From: Apodemus sylvaticus
Taxonomy: Eukaryota; Chordata; Mammalia; Rodentia; Muridae
NCBI RefSeq assembly: GCF_947179515.1
Contig: NC_067477.1
Span: forward strand, 131,924,465 to 131,988,464
DNA: 64,000 nt
Direction: 5' to 3'
Part shown: positions 11,333 to 22,261 of the stretch, in pieces
Position numbering within the stretch: the stretch's first letter is position 1
How the letters are laid out: the number at the start of each line of letters is the position of its first letter
Translations under genes and position numbers: made by a program
Notes under the pieces: model-generated
Told to the model about the DNA's origin: nothing
Databases searched by the model: none
What the model saw: the letters and a program-made list of their open reading frames with translations, nothing else

Positions 11333-12056
11333 GTTCTTGTCTCTTCTTTAAGCTGCTTGGTAGGTCATTGGTGCCAGGCCCCGCTCTAAGAGGAAAGACC
11401 ATGGATGCTCCTGAGGAAAAAACAGATGGCACAGGTGGGCACTCTCAACGAGTTGGCACACACACACATACTCTTAAAACTCCAGGCATCCCGAGTGCCT
11501 CCCAAGCCTCTTCTAAGAGACCCAAGAACCCACTTCAGGTTGCTCTCCTTTGGGCTGTTACCTGGGCCCGTCAACTGTGCTGGTCAAGTCCCCGGCAGCC
11601 AGGGCTGCATCTGAGGAAGAAATGTGGGTGGGGATCAGGCCTGTCAGGACACGCTCTCTCACCCAGGCCCTGTACCTCTAGCCAGGGCTTCCTACACACC
11701 TGCTGCCAAAAGGAGGGACGTGAAGAGTAACCAGGCTGCCGGACCTCGAGGTGCTTCTGAGTTCGTGACAGGATTACCAGACAACCGGTGAGGATGTCGG
11801 GCCCCTGACAGAGGAGAAGCAAACGATGATGACAGAGGGGCCATGATGGGTGAGCCACTCCTCTGGGGCAATGGGAGGAGGCATCCTGGAACTTAGAACT
11901 TGCAGGAAGGGGTGGGGAGCACGGGGAAGAGTGGGGAGCACGGAGAACGGTGGGGAGCACGGAAAGACTCATTGGCATTCCCACTTGTTTCTATGTGTGT
12001 GATACTTCATAGTTGCAAAGCCAGCGAGGCACGGGAAGCAAAGAAAAGCAACAGTG
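11333..12056. other. unannotated unique-looking sequence
   Basis: No recognisable gene apart from a short minisatellite at 11912-11968. Open frames on both strands around 11368-11984 have no recognisable domain. Confidence 0.45.
11912..11968. repeat. 19-bp minisatellite, three units
   Basis: Three successive 19-bp units begin at 11912, 11931 and 11950. All share GTGGGGAGCACGG and differ only in their last few bases. Confidence 0.93.
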
Positions 12057-12150
12057 GCCTCCATTTTTCAGAGAGAGGAAACACAGGCCCAGAGAGGTTG
12101 AGCTCCTTGCTCAAGGTTGCACAGGAATTAGTAAGAACACCAGATATCTG
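12057..12150 (-). mobile_element. MIR SINE remnant
   Basis: TTTTTCAGAGAGAGGAAACA, then GGCCCAGAGAGGTTGAG, then GCTCAAGGTTGCACAG match the antisense MIR core, with TTAGTAAG downstream. It is one of the clearer ancient repeats here. Confidence 0.75.
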
Positions 12151-12904
12151 CCTACAGTATTGGTGTTTTTGTGTAAGTTTGACAGATGTATCTCTCTCTC
12201 AAGGGCTGATCAGGGCAGGTCCCAGGTGGGGCAAGAAGTCCCCGTGTAGGACACAGTCTCCCTGGACAGCATCTAGAGTCTAGGTGCTCAGTGTCCCTTT
12301 AAGAACACGTGTTTCCTGTTTTCTTTCTCCCACTGGCTAAGGGCAGAATGGGGTTTTCCTGAGCGGAAGCCCAGGGAAGGCCTGGTCAGTCCGGTCAGCT
12401 CTGGCTGGTCTGGGGCTCGTAGCTCTATTATTCTGGAGGCTGAGCCGGTCGTCGTCCTAGCCAGAGCTGCTCTGGCCATCCTCCTTCCTAACTTGGCATT
12501 CCCGTCACCGCAGATCTTGAACCCAGGGTCTTGACTCTCAGATGGTATTTTTGGAATCTCCTTTATCAAGGTCTTAGAATTGACACTGCCCTGGAACAGA
12601 AACACTAAGGCTGAGGGAGGGGCAGGTCTCTGCTTCTTAGTGCCCCAAAGAGGCAGAGCAAGACCTTAGCCAGCCTAAGACCCAGGGTCAGGAACTTCAC
12701 CCCCACGCCCCTCCCACTGTTCTCATTCACCCTGGGTGGAGACTGAGGTCAGACATCACCCTAGTCTGCTAGACAGCACCATGTGGGGACGACACAGTCT
12801 GGGTTCAGACCATAACAGCTGTGAGTATAGAGTTAGTTCCTGGATGCTAACTGAACATCTTTTTTTCTACTGTCTAGTTCCTGGTCGGCTGTTTCTTAGA
12901 ATAT
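12151..12904. other. unannotated unique-looking sequence
   Basis: No recognisable gene or transposon in about 750 bp. Confidence 0.45.
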
Positions 12905-13140
12905 ATCATAGTCCAGGAAGATGGCACTGAGCCTGGGGACCTGGGTTCAATCCCTGGCATTCATATGGTGGAAGGAGAGAACCAATTCCTGAAAATTGTC
13001 CTCTGACCTACACATGTGCATGTGTGCACATCTGTGTGTATACACACACTTTAAAATATATGAATAAGTGTATGTGTGTGTATGTACGTGTATGTGTATG
13101 TATAAATAAATGCAATGAAAAATAAAAGGATATATCTTAG
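12905..13140 (+). mobile_element. B2-superfamily SINE (B3A-like)
   Basis: GGACCTGGGTTCAATCCC (pol III B-box region) is followed by CATATGGTGGAAGGAGAGAA, TTGTCCTCTGACC and a CA/TG-rich tail with AATAAATAAATGC. This order is typical of the B3/B3A branch. The 5' end is decayed. Confidence 0.7.
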
Positions 13141-13157
13141 CCCATTTCTTCTTTTTT

Positions 13158-13404
13158 AAGATTTATTTTCATTTTTAATTTTGTGTACAATCATGTGTGT
13201 ATGTGTGTGTGTGCATGCACATGCGTGCATAGATATATGTATAAGGGCAGGTGCCTGCAGAGTCCAGAACAGAGTATAGATCCTTAGGAACTAGCTAGAA
13301 TTATATGCAGTGTGAGCTACCATATGTGGGCGCTGGAAACTGAACTTAGGTCCTCTATATGAGCAGTTTGCCTGCTCTTAACTGAGAAGCCATCTCTCCA
13401 GCTC
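13158..13404 (-). mobile_element. B3-like SINE
   Basis: AAGATTTATTTTCAT at the left, a GT-rich middle, GTGGGCGCTGGAAACTGAAC, then CTGCTCTTAACTGAGAAGCC and ATCTCTCCAGC at the right: an antisense B2/B3 with tail and tRNA-like head both present. It lies back to back with the preceding + strand SINE. Confidence 0.78.
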
Positions 13405-13770
13405 CATCTTAGTCTGTTTTATGTTTTTATGACAAAATACCTGAGGTGGGATAATTATAAAGTAAAGAGGTTTATTTTGCTTATGGTTCGGGAAGCTCAG
13501 ACACCACGATCAAGTATGTGACTCTGTGTGGCTTCTGGGTGAGGATATTCTGTGACAATATGGCAGATGACATCACCTGGTGGGAGCACAAACAGGGGCT
13601 GTGAGTGTCGCATATGTAACTAGTTTTTTCCCACGAGGGCCTAGCCCACTCTCTTGAGGTAGACATTCCCTCTGAGGGCGGTGTTCTCCTGACCCAATTA
13701 CTTCTCTCTTGAAGGTTCCACTGTCCTTCTAATGCTGCTGCATTGCAGACCAAGTCTCTAGTATTAGTGA
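13405..13770 (-). mobile_element. old L1-type 3'-end repeat
   Basis: CTTAGTCTGTTTTATG, ACAAAATACCTGAGGTGGGA, AAAGAGGTTTATTTTGC and, further right, GACCCAATTACTTCTCTC follow the order of an interspersed repeat known across mammals, which I take to be an L1-type 3' end in antisense. An MaLR LTR shares similar end motifs, so the class is uncertain. Confidence 0.45.
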
Positions 13771-14027
13771 GATAAATCATACCCCAGATATGGAAGAAGA
13801 GCTACAAATGAAAGGAGTTACAAGAAGTCTACAGAACTTTGGAGCTCAGTACCAGTATAAGTGTGAAGAGGAAAGCTAGCTCCTGTAATGGCCGCTAGCC
13901 TGCATACAGAGAATCCCCTTTCCCTTCTTCTGACACTTCCTCCCTCCCAGCAGAGGGACTGTCCCCTTCTGAGAATTGTTGGAGATCTGGTTCTGTGTCT
14001 TGGAATTGCTCTCAAGAGTGTAGGGTG

Positions 14028-14223
14028 AGGATTGGAGAGATGGCTTAGCAGTTAAGAGTGCTTGTTTTCCCAAAGGATTCAAGTTTGGATCCTAGCGCTC
14101 ACACCAGGCAGCTCACAACCACCTGCAACCCTGCAAACCCGTGGGGTCTTCTGGCCTCCCTGGGCTCCTGCACACACGTGGTAGCTACACAGACACATAA
14201 CTAACTTTCTGTCTTAAGAAAAG

Positions 14224-14225
<2 letters not shown>
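14028..14225 (+). mobile_element. B2-superfamily SINE
   Basis: GGATTGGAGAGATGGCTTAG and AGTTAAGAGTGCTTG form the tRNA-derived A-box head, followed by AGCTCACAACCACCTGC and a decayed tail. It leads straight into a GT microsatellite, probably expanded from its tail. Confidence 0.85.

Positions 14226-14254
<29 letters not shown>
14226..14254. repeat. (GT)n microsatellite
   Basis: About 14 GT units at the 3' end of the preceding SINE. Confidence 0.92.
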
Positions 14255-14414
14255 CATCCGTAGAGGGTATGCATTCATATATTGGTACTTTGTATGAAGA
14301 GCTTAGTGATGGATAAAGGTGTAATCCTAAACAAATCTGAGGATGTCTTTAGGTCCTGGGATTTGGAGAGAGGTGATATTCAGGCCCTCCACCCATGCAC
14401 AGGCCTTGCACCAA

Positions 14415-14443
14415 TGTGTGTGTGTGTGTGTGTGTGTGTGTGT
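14415..14443. repeat. (GT)n microsatellite
   Basis: About 14 uninterrupted TG units in otherwise unassigned sequence. Confidence 0.92.
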
Positions 14444-16078
14444 TGGGAGGTGGTGATAACCACCTCTGGTGACCCGGCCTGGGGCTTTGAAGTCCTCCTG
14501 CTAAATGGGAGCTCCAGGCACAAGCAGCCCAGAGTTATTAGGCACAGGTTTATCTGGGGTTAATTTAACTTGTTAAGATAATTGTGCCAGAGGTTGCAGC
14601 TCTGAGGTCCCCACCTTCATAATTACCCTTTTCTGGGTCTCTTTCATCTCTAAGGACTATGCCCCTCTGTGGAGGGCTTTCTGGCCTCTCACCCCTCCTT
14701 CCAAGGCTTGGGGGCAGATCCTACCAATGCTTTCTCGGGGCTTGTGGGGTTTTTTGTAAAATGTGCAGAAGTGTTATTCCAAGTACAGTCATTAAAAGTC
14801 CACTCCAACTTCCCCTCTGCCACATTTTTCCTCCTGTCGAGTGGAACTGGAACTGGGAGCATTTGGGGGATCCAGCTCCTCAACGCCTGAGCCAGAATTG
14901 CACATAATATGAGGAACAGGATGACTTCAAACCAGATGCTACATATGCATGTACGGTTCCATGCGTGGCCTCGGCCACTTCTGAGCATGTTAGAGAGTTA
15001 CTCCAGAGGAATGGTTCCTGGAAAACTCCCACCTCCTGTGGTGATGTGATGCAAGCCAGTACAAGAGGTGTGTGGGGAATGACAGAGAAACCAGATTTAA
15101 AGTGCAGAGCCAGGAGCTAGTTTGACGAAAGTTCTTTCGGTTGAACAGTTCCTTTATAAAATGTGATAGAGTTTACCCTCAAATTTGTATGATATTTGCA
15201 TAACCTCAGGACAATTTTGTGCAACAACTCAGATACTACAGGGTATGTCATGAAGGAGCTACCAGGAGTGATTAGCACTTGGCTCGGTGGGCTGAGAAGA
15301 TGGCCCTCATTCTGACAGAGGATCGTTCTGCAAAGTGTCTGAACAGAGTGCAAAGACAGGGAGAGCAGGTGTGCTCTGTCATCTGCATCATCTCCTGTCT
15401 ATCTGCATCATCTCCTGCCCAGCACTCCTAGTACTCAGGTCCTTGGATCCTGACTCAACGGTGTCCCTGGCTCTTTTGACTTTCCAGCTTGAACCCGGAA
15501 GTTCGAGAGACTGCTGAGCCTCCATAGTTCTAAGAGGCAGTTTTCCTCTGTCCCTCCTTCCTCACTGCGGAAAAACTCCTTCCTGAGTAAAACGAGAGCA
15601 GGCCAAGCACAAGTGTTCATTTGCTCTTTGCTTCCCATTGCGAGTGAGGTGTGACTCATAAGTGGCCCTGCCACCGCCACGGTCACCACCGTAATGGTGG
15701 GGACAAAGGTTCCTTGCCTAAGGAAACAATGGCCCCTCCTGAAACAGTTGTGAAACTTCTAGATCTGTAACTGCATTCAAGTCCCTAAAAAGCTGGGGCA
15801 CTCGGAGCTACGCACAGGAAGCACATTGAAAAGAATGACTTGTGTTTTCTAATCTGTCCTAACAGAAACCCGAGGAACACGAATATGCGGATGTATTAGA
15901 GGTGTGAGGTGCACAATGATCATAAAGTTCCATCAGGCAAAACGCACTGATACAGGCTCACCGAGCAAAGACTCGGCAGCTAGCTGGGAAGGGCTCCAGC
16001 CCACTGGCTGGCTGACTGGTTGGTTGGTTGATTGCCTGCTTGCTTGCTTGGTTGTTGGCTGAAATATGGATCAAGGAT
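14444..16078. other. unannotated unique-looking sequence
   Basis: About 1.6 kb with no recognised gene or transposon. It contains a 20-bp tandem duplication at 15381-15420 (units start ATCTGCATCATCTCCTG) and a GGTT/GCTT-rich patch near 16012-16055. Confidence 0.5.
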
Positions 16079-16545
16079 GACCCACCATGAGTGTGCTGAG
16101 CAGTTTCTGTCAATTTGACACCATTAAAGTCATCTGAGAGGGAACCTCAGACAAAAAAAATACCTCCATAAGGTTGAGTTTTAGGCAGGACTCTAAGGAA
16201 TTTTCTTAGTCATTGATGGAGAAGGGCCCAGCCCATTATGGGTGGTGCCATCCCTGGGTTAGTGGTCCTAGGTTCTATGAGAAAGCCTGACTGAGCAAGC
16301 CATGGAGAAGCAGTGAGCAGTGCCCGCCCCTTCGTGGCTTCTGCATTAGCTCCTGCCTCCAGGGTCCTTCCTTGTTTGAGTTCCTGCCCTGACATGTTTT
16401 TTTTTGTTTGTTTGTTTTTTGTTTTTTTTTCCCCCAGTGATTAACAGTGATAGGGAGCATAAGCCAAATAAACCCTTTCCTTCCTAAGTTGCTTTGGTCA
16501 TGGTGTTTTAGCATAGCAGCAGAAACCCTAAGTAAGACCATGGGA
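16079..16545 (+). mobile_element. rodent L1-type 3'-end repeat
   Basis: TTCTGTCAATTTGACACC at the left, GGGTGGTGCCATCCCTGGG and GCTCCTGCCTCCAGGGTCC in the middle, then AAATAAACCCTTTCCTTCC and AGAAACCCTAAGTAAGAC at the right end. This is a highly abundant mouse unit, probably an L1 3' UTR. A T/GTTT-rich tract at 16398-16436 sits inside it. Confidence 0.7.
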
Positions 16546-16950
16546 AGCCTGGAAATGCTCATCTTCTCTGGTTTAATGTAGAAGAAGGGATTTAGAAACT
16601 TAGGGAGATTAAAATGCTTAGTGGTTTTGTCATCTAAGCCTGAGTCATCTGCACTAGGGGTTAATTCACCCATATGTTGAGAAATAGGCTGGTGAGGGGA
16701 GCCCAGCCTTCCAGAAGAACTCTGTGGCCATTCTCTGTAGGCCTGACCAGTCAATGCAAACCTGAGTCAGGACCCAAATTCAACAATATCAGTTGGGTCC
16801 TGGGGGCAGGAGCCAAATGGATGCTGTATACAACTGCTAATGGCAGACATACTCCAAAAGAATGTCTTACCAGCCATGGAGGGTGGTGTCCCTAAACCCA
16901 GTCAAGTAGAAATAAAACTAACATCACAAACCCACTCCCTGTAAACTTGG
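16546..16950. other. unannotated sequence
   Basis: No recognisable gene or repeat; about 400 bp. Confidence 0.4.
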
Positions 16951-16960
16951 TAGCAATATG

Positions 16961-17050
16961 CTTCTTCTTCTTCTTCTTCTTCTTCTTCTTCTTCTTCTTC
17001 TTCTTCTTCTTCTTCTTCTTCTTCTTCTTCTTCTTCTTCTTCTTCTTCTT
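16961..17050. repeat. (TTC)30 / (GAA)30 triplet microsatellite
   Basis: Thirty perfect CTT units span 90 bp without interruption, then grade into mixed pyrimidine sequence up to about 17150. A polypurine-polypyrimidine mirror repeat of this kind can form triplex (H-DNA). It sits at the A-tail side of a B1 element and likely arose there. Confidence 0.98.
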
Positions 17051-17288
17051 TTTCTCCTCCTCCCCCTTCTCCTTCTCCTTCTTCTTCTTCCTCCCACTCC
17101 TTCTTCCTTTCCCTCTTGTTCCTTCCTCTTCCTCCTCCTCCTTCTTTTTGTTTTTTTGAGATAGGGTCTCTCTGTGTAGTTCTGCCTTAGAATCCATACT
17201 GAAGACCAGGCTGGCCTTGAACTCAGAAATTCACCTGCCTCTGCCTCCCAAGTGCTGGGATTGCAGGCACATGCCATCAAAGCCCAGT
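17051..17288 (-). mobile_element. B1 SINE with long pyrimidine tail and target-site duplication
   Basis: GAGATAGGGTCTCTCTGTGT, GACCAGGCTGGCCTTGAACTC (decayed start) and CAAGTGCTGGGATTGCAGGC mark an antisense B1 body at 17150-17288. AATATGCTTCTT precedes the tail (16955-16966) and AATATGCGTCTT follows the element (17289-17300), a one-mismatch duplication. The TTC array therefore lies within the inserted tail. Confidence 0.85.
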
Positions 17289-17300
17289 AATATGCGTCTT

Positions 17301-18145
17301 ACCCTTAAGCCATGTTTAACCTCCAAATAAAATCAACAATGAGGTCATAATTCCACCTAAAATGCAATCATCTCTTTTTAAGAGCTGGTCCTTTATCCAG
17401 GGAATAAATGGCTGGAGTAATTGCTACCCTTAGCCTCATTTCCTACGACTTAAATACTGTGGTGTGAAGTCAACATTACTCAAACATCGACACAAAGTCA
17501 GTCATCGCCTGCTCTGACTAGGTGTTGCTGGCAGAGATGAGCTCTGTAGGTAGACTGAGAGCATCTGCCGCCATCCGTATGGCAAGATACTCAATCCATG
17601 TGGGCAACACAGACAAGGAAGGCAGGGGAAGGCTGCACTTGCTCCCTGATCTGGGAATCCATCCTGTCTTCGGAACATTGATAGTCCACTTCCATTTTCA
17701 GACCTTGAGACCAAATTATGTTTCTTTCACTGGTTTTGTTCCTCTGGTGATCACTAACTGATGGGAGACCCATCCTAAAATTTCATGCAGCAAAATTGCA
17801 AATTCAAGATAAATGAATTTTGTCTGACTGTGTTGTTGGGATGACCACTCTCATCTATAAAAGGGAGATCATAAAGTCACGGACATGTGACAGAGCAGAG
17901 AGAGAACATGGAACCAAAATATAGTAAAGAACATTGCAAAAAGTGTGTTAGCAAGTTGATTATTAAGTCATTATTTTTCTTGTTTCTGGGTGTGTGTCAT
18001 CTTTTGAAAAGGATGAGTTGATGGGATTTGTAACAAATGAGAGGCAATTTTAAAGAACATTAACCTTTAGGCCTAGTTGTATTGTCATTTCCTCTTCTTT
18101 TTTTCCATTGTGGTGGTTTTACGCACATGCACGCGTGTGTGCGCA
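17301..18145. other. unannotated unique-looking sequence
   Basis: No recognisable gene or transposon in about 850 bp. Confidence 0.45.

Positions 18146-18188
<43 letters not shown>
18146..18188. repeat. (CA)n microsatellite
   Basis: About 20 AC units, preceded by an alternating purine-pyrimidine stretch (GCACGCGTGTGTGCGC) that could extend a Z-DNA-prone region. Confidence 0.95.
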
Positions 18189-18190
<2 letters not shown>

Positions 18191-18215
18191 CACAAGGATT
18201 GAACCTATCTTGAAA

Positions 18216-18500
18216 AGTGTGATGGTTAGTGTCAGTTGTCAAATCTCTGGCCATACCTGTAAGGGATTATCTAGTTCAAGGTTAACCTCTAAGAAAGTCT
18301 GTGAGGGAGTGTCTTAATTATATTAATGGATGTGGGGAGAGCCATTTGAACCATGGGAGGGACATTTCCCAGGTGGGATCCTGGGCCATGTAAAGTGGAA
18401 GAGAGAATCATTCCCTCTCTGCTTCCGACTGGATGAGATGTACCCGCTGCTTCAAGCTCCTGCTGCGGTGACCTCCCCTGCATTAGATCCAAGGTGACCC
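18216..18500 (+). mobile_element. rodent L1-type 3'-end repeat, truncated
   Basis: GTGATGGTTAGTGTCAGTTG, ATTATATTAATGGATGTGGG, GTGGGATCCTGGGCCATGTA and CTTCAAGCTCCTGCTGC follow the order of a common mouse L1-type 3' unit. The AATAAACC end is missing. Confidence 0.6.
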
Positions 18501-18539
18501 CCACCCCCAATGGCAGTACCATTGACAATGTCCTAGATG

Positions 18540-19055
18540 ACAGTTTGGGCTCAGCGCAGGCTGGACTCTGGGTAAACAGAAAGATTGCTAGAGGATAAAG
18601 AAAAGTCTAAAATCAGCCTTCCTCAGAAACCTGTGAAGTGGGTTTCTGTTTGCCAGAAAGAGCCACTATTCCTGTATCTGCCTTGACAGCCAACTGCCTC
18701 TAGTTCCCTGTTAACACATACCATAATGTGAATTAAAGTCCCCACAAGAGTTCCCAGGTTGTTCCCACTTACACACTTCTTCCCACTGCTAACTGTTCCT
18801 CAGAAAACGGGCAAAGCTTTCCCCACCAGTTTGCTATTCTCTTTGTCTCAGAGACAGTCATGGCACATTGGCGTTCCCCCAATAAACCCTCCTTTCCGCT
18901 CATGGAGCCGTCCAGTTCTGTGGTTTCTCTGGTCCTTGCTTACACCTCAGACTGTGACATGGACTCGGTCCTTTCTGCTCTAAGCTTTATCACATTTACA
19001 GGGGAAAATCCCTAAGACAGTGCCGCTGACCTGTCAACGAGTATTTCGTTAATGT
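18540..19055 (+). other. unassigned sequence, possibly an LTR remnant
   Basis: No gene recognised. CCCCAATAAACCCTCC near 18878 is a polyadenylation-signal context often seen in rodent LTRs and L1 3' ends. I cannot name a family. Confidence 0.3.
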
Positions 19056-19059
19056 CAAA

Positions 19060-19160
19060 TCTCCTGTACGACAGCAAGCTTCAGGAAGGCAGGGATCATA
19101 CTTCTGGGGCTCACCCATGTATTCCAGAGCTCAGTACAGGGCAATGACTAGTGGACCTAA
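19060..19160 (+). mobile_element. L2 LINE 3'-end remnant
   Basis: CAAGCTTCAGGAAGGCAGGG, then CATGTATTCCAGAGCTCAGT and ACAGGGCAATGACTAG match the order of the ancient L2 3' end (GGGCAGGGACC, GTATCCCCAGCGCC, ACAGTGCCTGGCAC). Confidence 0.5.
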
Positions 19161-19165
19161 ACATA

Positions 19166-20224
19166 CACCATCAACACCACCACCACCACAACCACCACCA
19201 ACCACCTCCATCATCACCACCACCACCTCCATCACCACCTCCACCTCTACCACCACCGCCATCTCCATTATCACCACCACCACCACCACCACCATCACCT
19301 CCACCACCACCTCTACCACCACCAGCACCACCTCCATCATCACCACCTCCACCACCACCTCCACCACCATCACCTCCACCACCGCCACCACCACCCACCA
19401 CCATCACCACCTCCACCAGCACTAGCACCTCCACCAACACCTCCACTTCCACCACCACCAGCAGCACCACCACCACCTCTACCACCACCACCACCACCAC
19501 CTCCACCACCACCACCACCTCCACCTCCACCACCTCCACCTCCACCACCTCCACCACCCCCACCACCACCACCACCTCCACCACCACCACCACCTCTACC
19601 ACCACCTCCACCACCACCACTTCCATCATCACCACCACTTCCACCACCACCACTACTTCCACCACCACCAGCAGTACCACCACCACCACCACCACCACCT
19701 CCACCTCCACCACCACCACTTCCACCACCACCACCACCACCACCACCTCCACCACCACCACCTCCACCACCACCACTTCCATCATCACCACCACCTCCAC
19801 CACCTCCACCACCACCACTACTTCCACCACCACCAGCAGTACCACTACCACTACCACCTCCACCTCCACCACCACCACCACCACCACCACCACCTCCACC
19901 TCCACCACCACCTCCACCACCACCACCACCTCCACTACCACCACCTCCACCTCCACCACCACCACCACCTCTACCACCACCTCCACCACCACCACTTCCA
20001 TCATCACCACCACCTCTACCACCTCCACCGCCACCACCACCACCACCACCACCTCCACCACCACCACTTCCATCATCACCACCACCTCCACCACCACCAC
20101 TACTTCCACCACCACCAGCAGTACCACCACCACTTCCCATCATCACCACCACCACCACCACCTCCACCACCACCATCAGCAACACCACCTCCACTTCCAC
20201 CAGCACCACCAGCACCACCACCAA
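19166..20224. repeat. 1.06-kb (CCA)n satellite with higher-order cassettes
   Basis: Almost the entire span is ACC/CCA/CAC triplets with interspersed TCC, TCT and CAT variants. It is not uniform. CTTCCATCATC recurs at 19620, 19776, 19995 and 20067, with spacings of 156, 219 and 72 bp, all multiples of three. ACTACTTCC leading to AGCAGTACCA recurs near 19652, 19817 and 20099. This implies repeated in-phase duplication of larger blocks. The repeat has no stop codon in most frames, so the long Thr-, Pro- or His-rich open frames on + and Val- or Gly-rich ones on - are by-products. No start context, splice site or domain supports a protein. Confidence 0.98.
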
Positions 20225-20404
20225 ACCTAAATAAGTTCTACATCCTTACCCTGTCCAGCACTCATGTTCCCCAACATGCATGTATTTGTGGGTGGCTGGG
20301 GGGAGCAGGCTCTCCAGCCTCTTTTCTATGCTTGGTTCAAGGATCCCCACCCTGGCCAGTTTTCAGCATTGCAGTTTTCCTTAGCATAGGTCCCAGCTCT
20401 CTGA

Positions 20405-20440
20405 GTGTGTGTGTGTGTGTGGGGGGGGGGGGTTGTGTGT
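20405..20440. repeat. GT tract fused to a G-run
   Basis: Eight GT units run into twelve G's and then more GT, a small slippage-prone tract. Confidence 0.9.
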
Positions 20441-20567
20441 GCTTACTTACCTTGAGTCGGGCTCTTCCTACATTGTTCAGGTTGGCACCAAATTCTTGGA
20501 CATGAGCATTTTTTCTGCTAAGTAGCAAGACATAAGCATGTACCTCCACATGCAGTTCTTGGGATTC

Positions 20568-20757
20568 TTTCTTTCCCCTCCCTCCCTCCCTCCCACCCCC
20601 TCTCCCTCTCTCTCTCTCCCCCCCTTCCTTCCTTCCTTCTGTTTTGACAGAGGACTGACTGAGTAGCCCCAGCTATCTCGGAAGTCATTGTGTAGAGCAG
20701 GATTGCCCCCAACTCACAAAGACACTCCATGCTACAGCTTCACGGGTCCTGGGCAGC
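20568..20757 (-). mobile_element. B1 SINE remnant with CT-rich tail
   Basis: A CCCT/CTCT/CCTT-rich tract (20568-20641) precedes a decayed antisense B1 body: GAGTAGCCCCAGCTATCTCG, then TGTAGAGCAGGATTGCC and CCAACTCACAAAGAC. Strong divergence makes it an old copy. Confidence 0.5.
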
Positions 20758-20934
20758 TGGCTCCTTGCTTTTAAAAGATCATATACCTATTGTTGTTTTT
20801 ATTACTATACTCCGAGTTCATACTGTAAAAAAAAAAAAACAAAACAAAAACCTACATTTCTAAACTTGGCAAATTATGTGTTATGCATTGCAGTAAAATT
20901 TAACTAGAACAAAAATGCTCATTTCAAAGGTTTT

Positions 20935-20943
20935 TCTTTCTTT

Positions 20944-21015
<72 letters not shown>

Positions 21016-21018
21016 TCA
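20935..21018. repeat. (TTTC)n microsatellite
   Basis: About 20 TTTC units in 84 bp with one irregular unit near the left end; no SINE body follows it. Confidence 0.97.
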
Positions 21019-21411
21019 ATGTCTCTATAATTGTTAGGAAGAGAAGGAACACTCTGACTGACGCAGCCAACTTTACCCTGAGGTTCTAGTTCAGAGAGCA
21101 CGAGTGTTTCGGTGCACGTGAGCAGCAGGGTGGGTGCAGAGTCTGATGAGGTTATGGAAGACTTAAACCAAACCAGGACGGGATGCTCATGCCAGTGAGA
21201 ATACCTCAGTCTCTCCCACTCCTGCCAGAAAACAAAATCCAAACATTTTTTCCCCAAGTTATAAAGTGAGGTAGATTTCCCCACCACAGAGATGGTGTCA
21301 AAAGAAGACATTCCACGTAGTTTATTACCCTCCCCTTGCTGTTCTCTGAATGGTGTCAGTCTGCAAAGACTTTTGTAGCGGGGACAATCAGCACATATGC
21401 CAAAGACTCGG
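21019..21411. other. unannotated sequence
   Basis: No recognisable gene or transposon in about 390 bp. Confidence 0.4.
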
Positions 21412-21556
21412 TTGGGGTCCGCGGCATGGCTCGGAGGTTAAGAACGTATATTGCTGGCCTAAAACTTACCAAGTAGCCCCAGTTCGCCTTGAGCCTCTGA
21501 CCCTCCAGCCTCCACCTCCAAGTGCTGCTGAGATTATGAGGAGTCCCACCCCACCT
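21412..21556. mobile_element. decayed composite SINE remnant
   Basis: GGCATGGCTCGGAGGTTAAG resembles a B2-type head on +. CTCCACCTCCAAGTGCTG and CCCACCCCACCTGGCT resemble an antisense B1 end. It may be a rearranged B1 fragment beside a B2 fragment. Confidence 0.35.
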
Positions 21557-21589
21557 GGCTTTAAACGGGTTATTTTAAAAGTTATATTC

Positions 21590-21760
21590 TACCTGGAGGT
21601 GGTGGTGAATGCCTTTAATCCCAGCACTTCGGAGGCAGAGACAGGCAGATCTCTGAGTTCAAGACCAGCCTGTCCTACAGATCTAGCTCTAGAACAGCCA
21701 AGGCTACACAGAGAAATCCTGTCTCAAAATAAGTGAATGAATGAATAAATAAAAGCAAAA
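21590..21760 (+). mobile_element. B1 SINE
   Basis: GAGGTGGTGGTGAATGCC, TTTAATCCCAGCACTTCGG and GTTCAAGACCAGCCTG, then CAAGGCTACACAGAGAAATC and CTGTCTCAAAATAAG with a GAATGAATAAATAAA tail. This is a sense-strand, near full-length B1. Confidence 0.93.
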
Positions 21761-22025
21761 AATATAATTTTATTATTATTAAAGCTAGTGATTTATTCTA
21801 TTACATAGAGTGATGTTTTTATTTCTCAAATAAAATTTAGTATATAAACCTGTTTATAAACATGATCATAAATAATAAATATGATCATTATTTTCTGAAG
21901 TTAAAATAAATTAAAAGTTCCATTAATTTTAAGCTATATTTAAGCAAAACGCAGATACTTTTATCTGTATGTTGGTGCTGTATATAATGAAGTACACCAT
22001 ATATGGTGAAGACACTGGAAAACAT
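21761..22025. other. AT-rich unassigned sequence
   Basis: Strongly AT-rich with overlapping ATAAATAATAAATATGATC-type sequence. No gene or transposon recognised. Confidence 0.45.
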
Positions 22026-22029
22026 CCCC

Positions 22030-22115
22030 TTCTTATGCAGAAGGTAAGGTCACAGCTCAGAGGAGCTCACATGGCTTAGCCAAGGTCCTGTGGCTCTTTT
22101 GTGAGTGGCAGAGGG
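22030..22115 (-). mobile_element. MIR SINE remnant
   Basis: GCAGAAGGTAAGGTCACAGCTCAGAGG, cut by sequence resembling GGCTTAGCCAAGGTCC, then GTGAGTGGCAGAGG follow the antisense MIR order. Weak but collinear. Confidence 0.4.
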
Positions 22116-22261
22116 TACCGTGAGCTGCTTCTGTTGAAGACCTGGTCTCACATAGCTCCGCTCAAACCCGATGCAGCTGAGGAGGACTTTGAACTTCTAG
22201 TCTTCCTGCACACACCGCCTAGTCTCTGGGGTTGTGCCTGGCACTGCTGGGTCTGGTTCTT

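Noticed and set aside
16275..16754. 159-codon minus-strand frame
   Set aside because: Most of it runs antisense through an L1-type 3'-end repeat, including its T/GTTT-rich tract.
19151..20230. A 359-codon + strand frame rich in Thr, Ser, Pro and His, and 320- and 284-codon minus-strand Val/Glu- and Gly-rich frames
   Set aside because: All arise from the CCA satellite, which lacks stop codons in most frames. No splice, start or domain evidence supports a protein.
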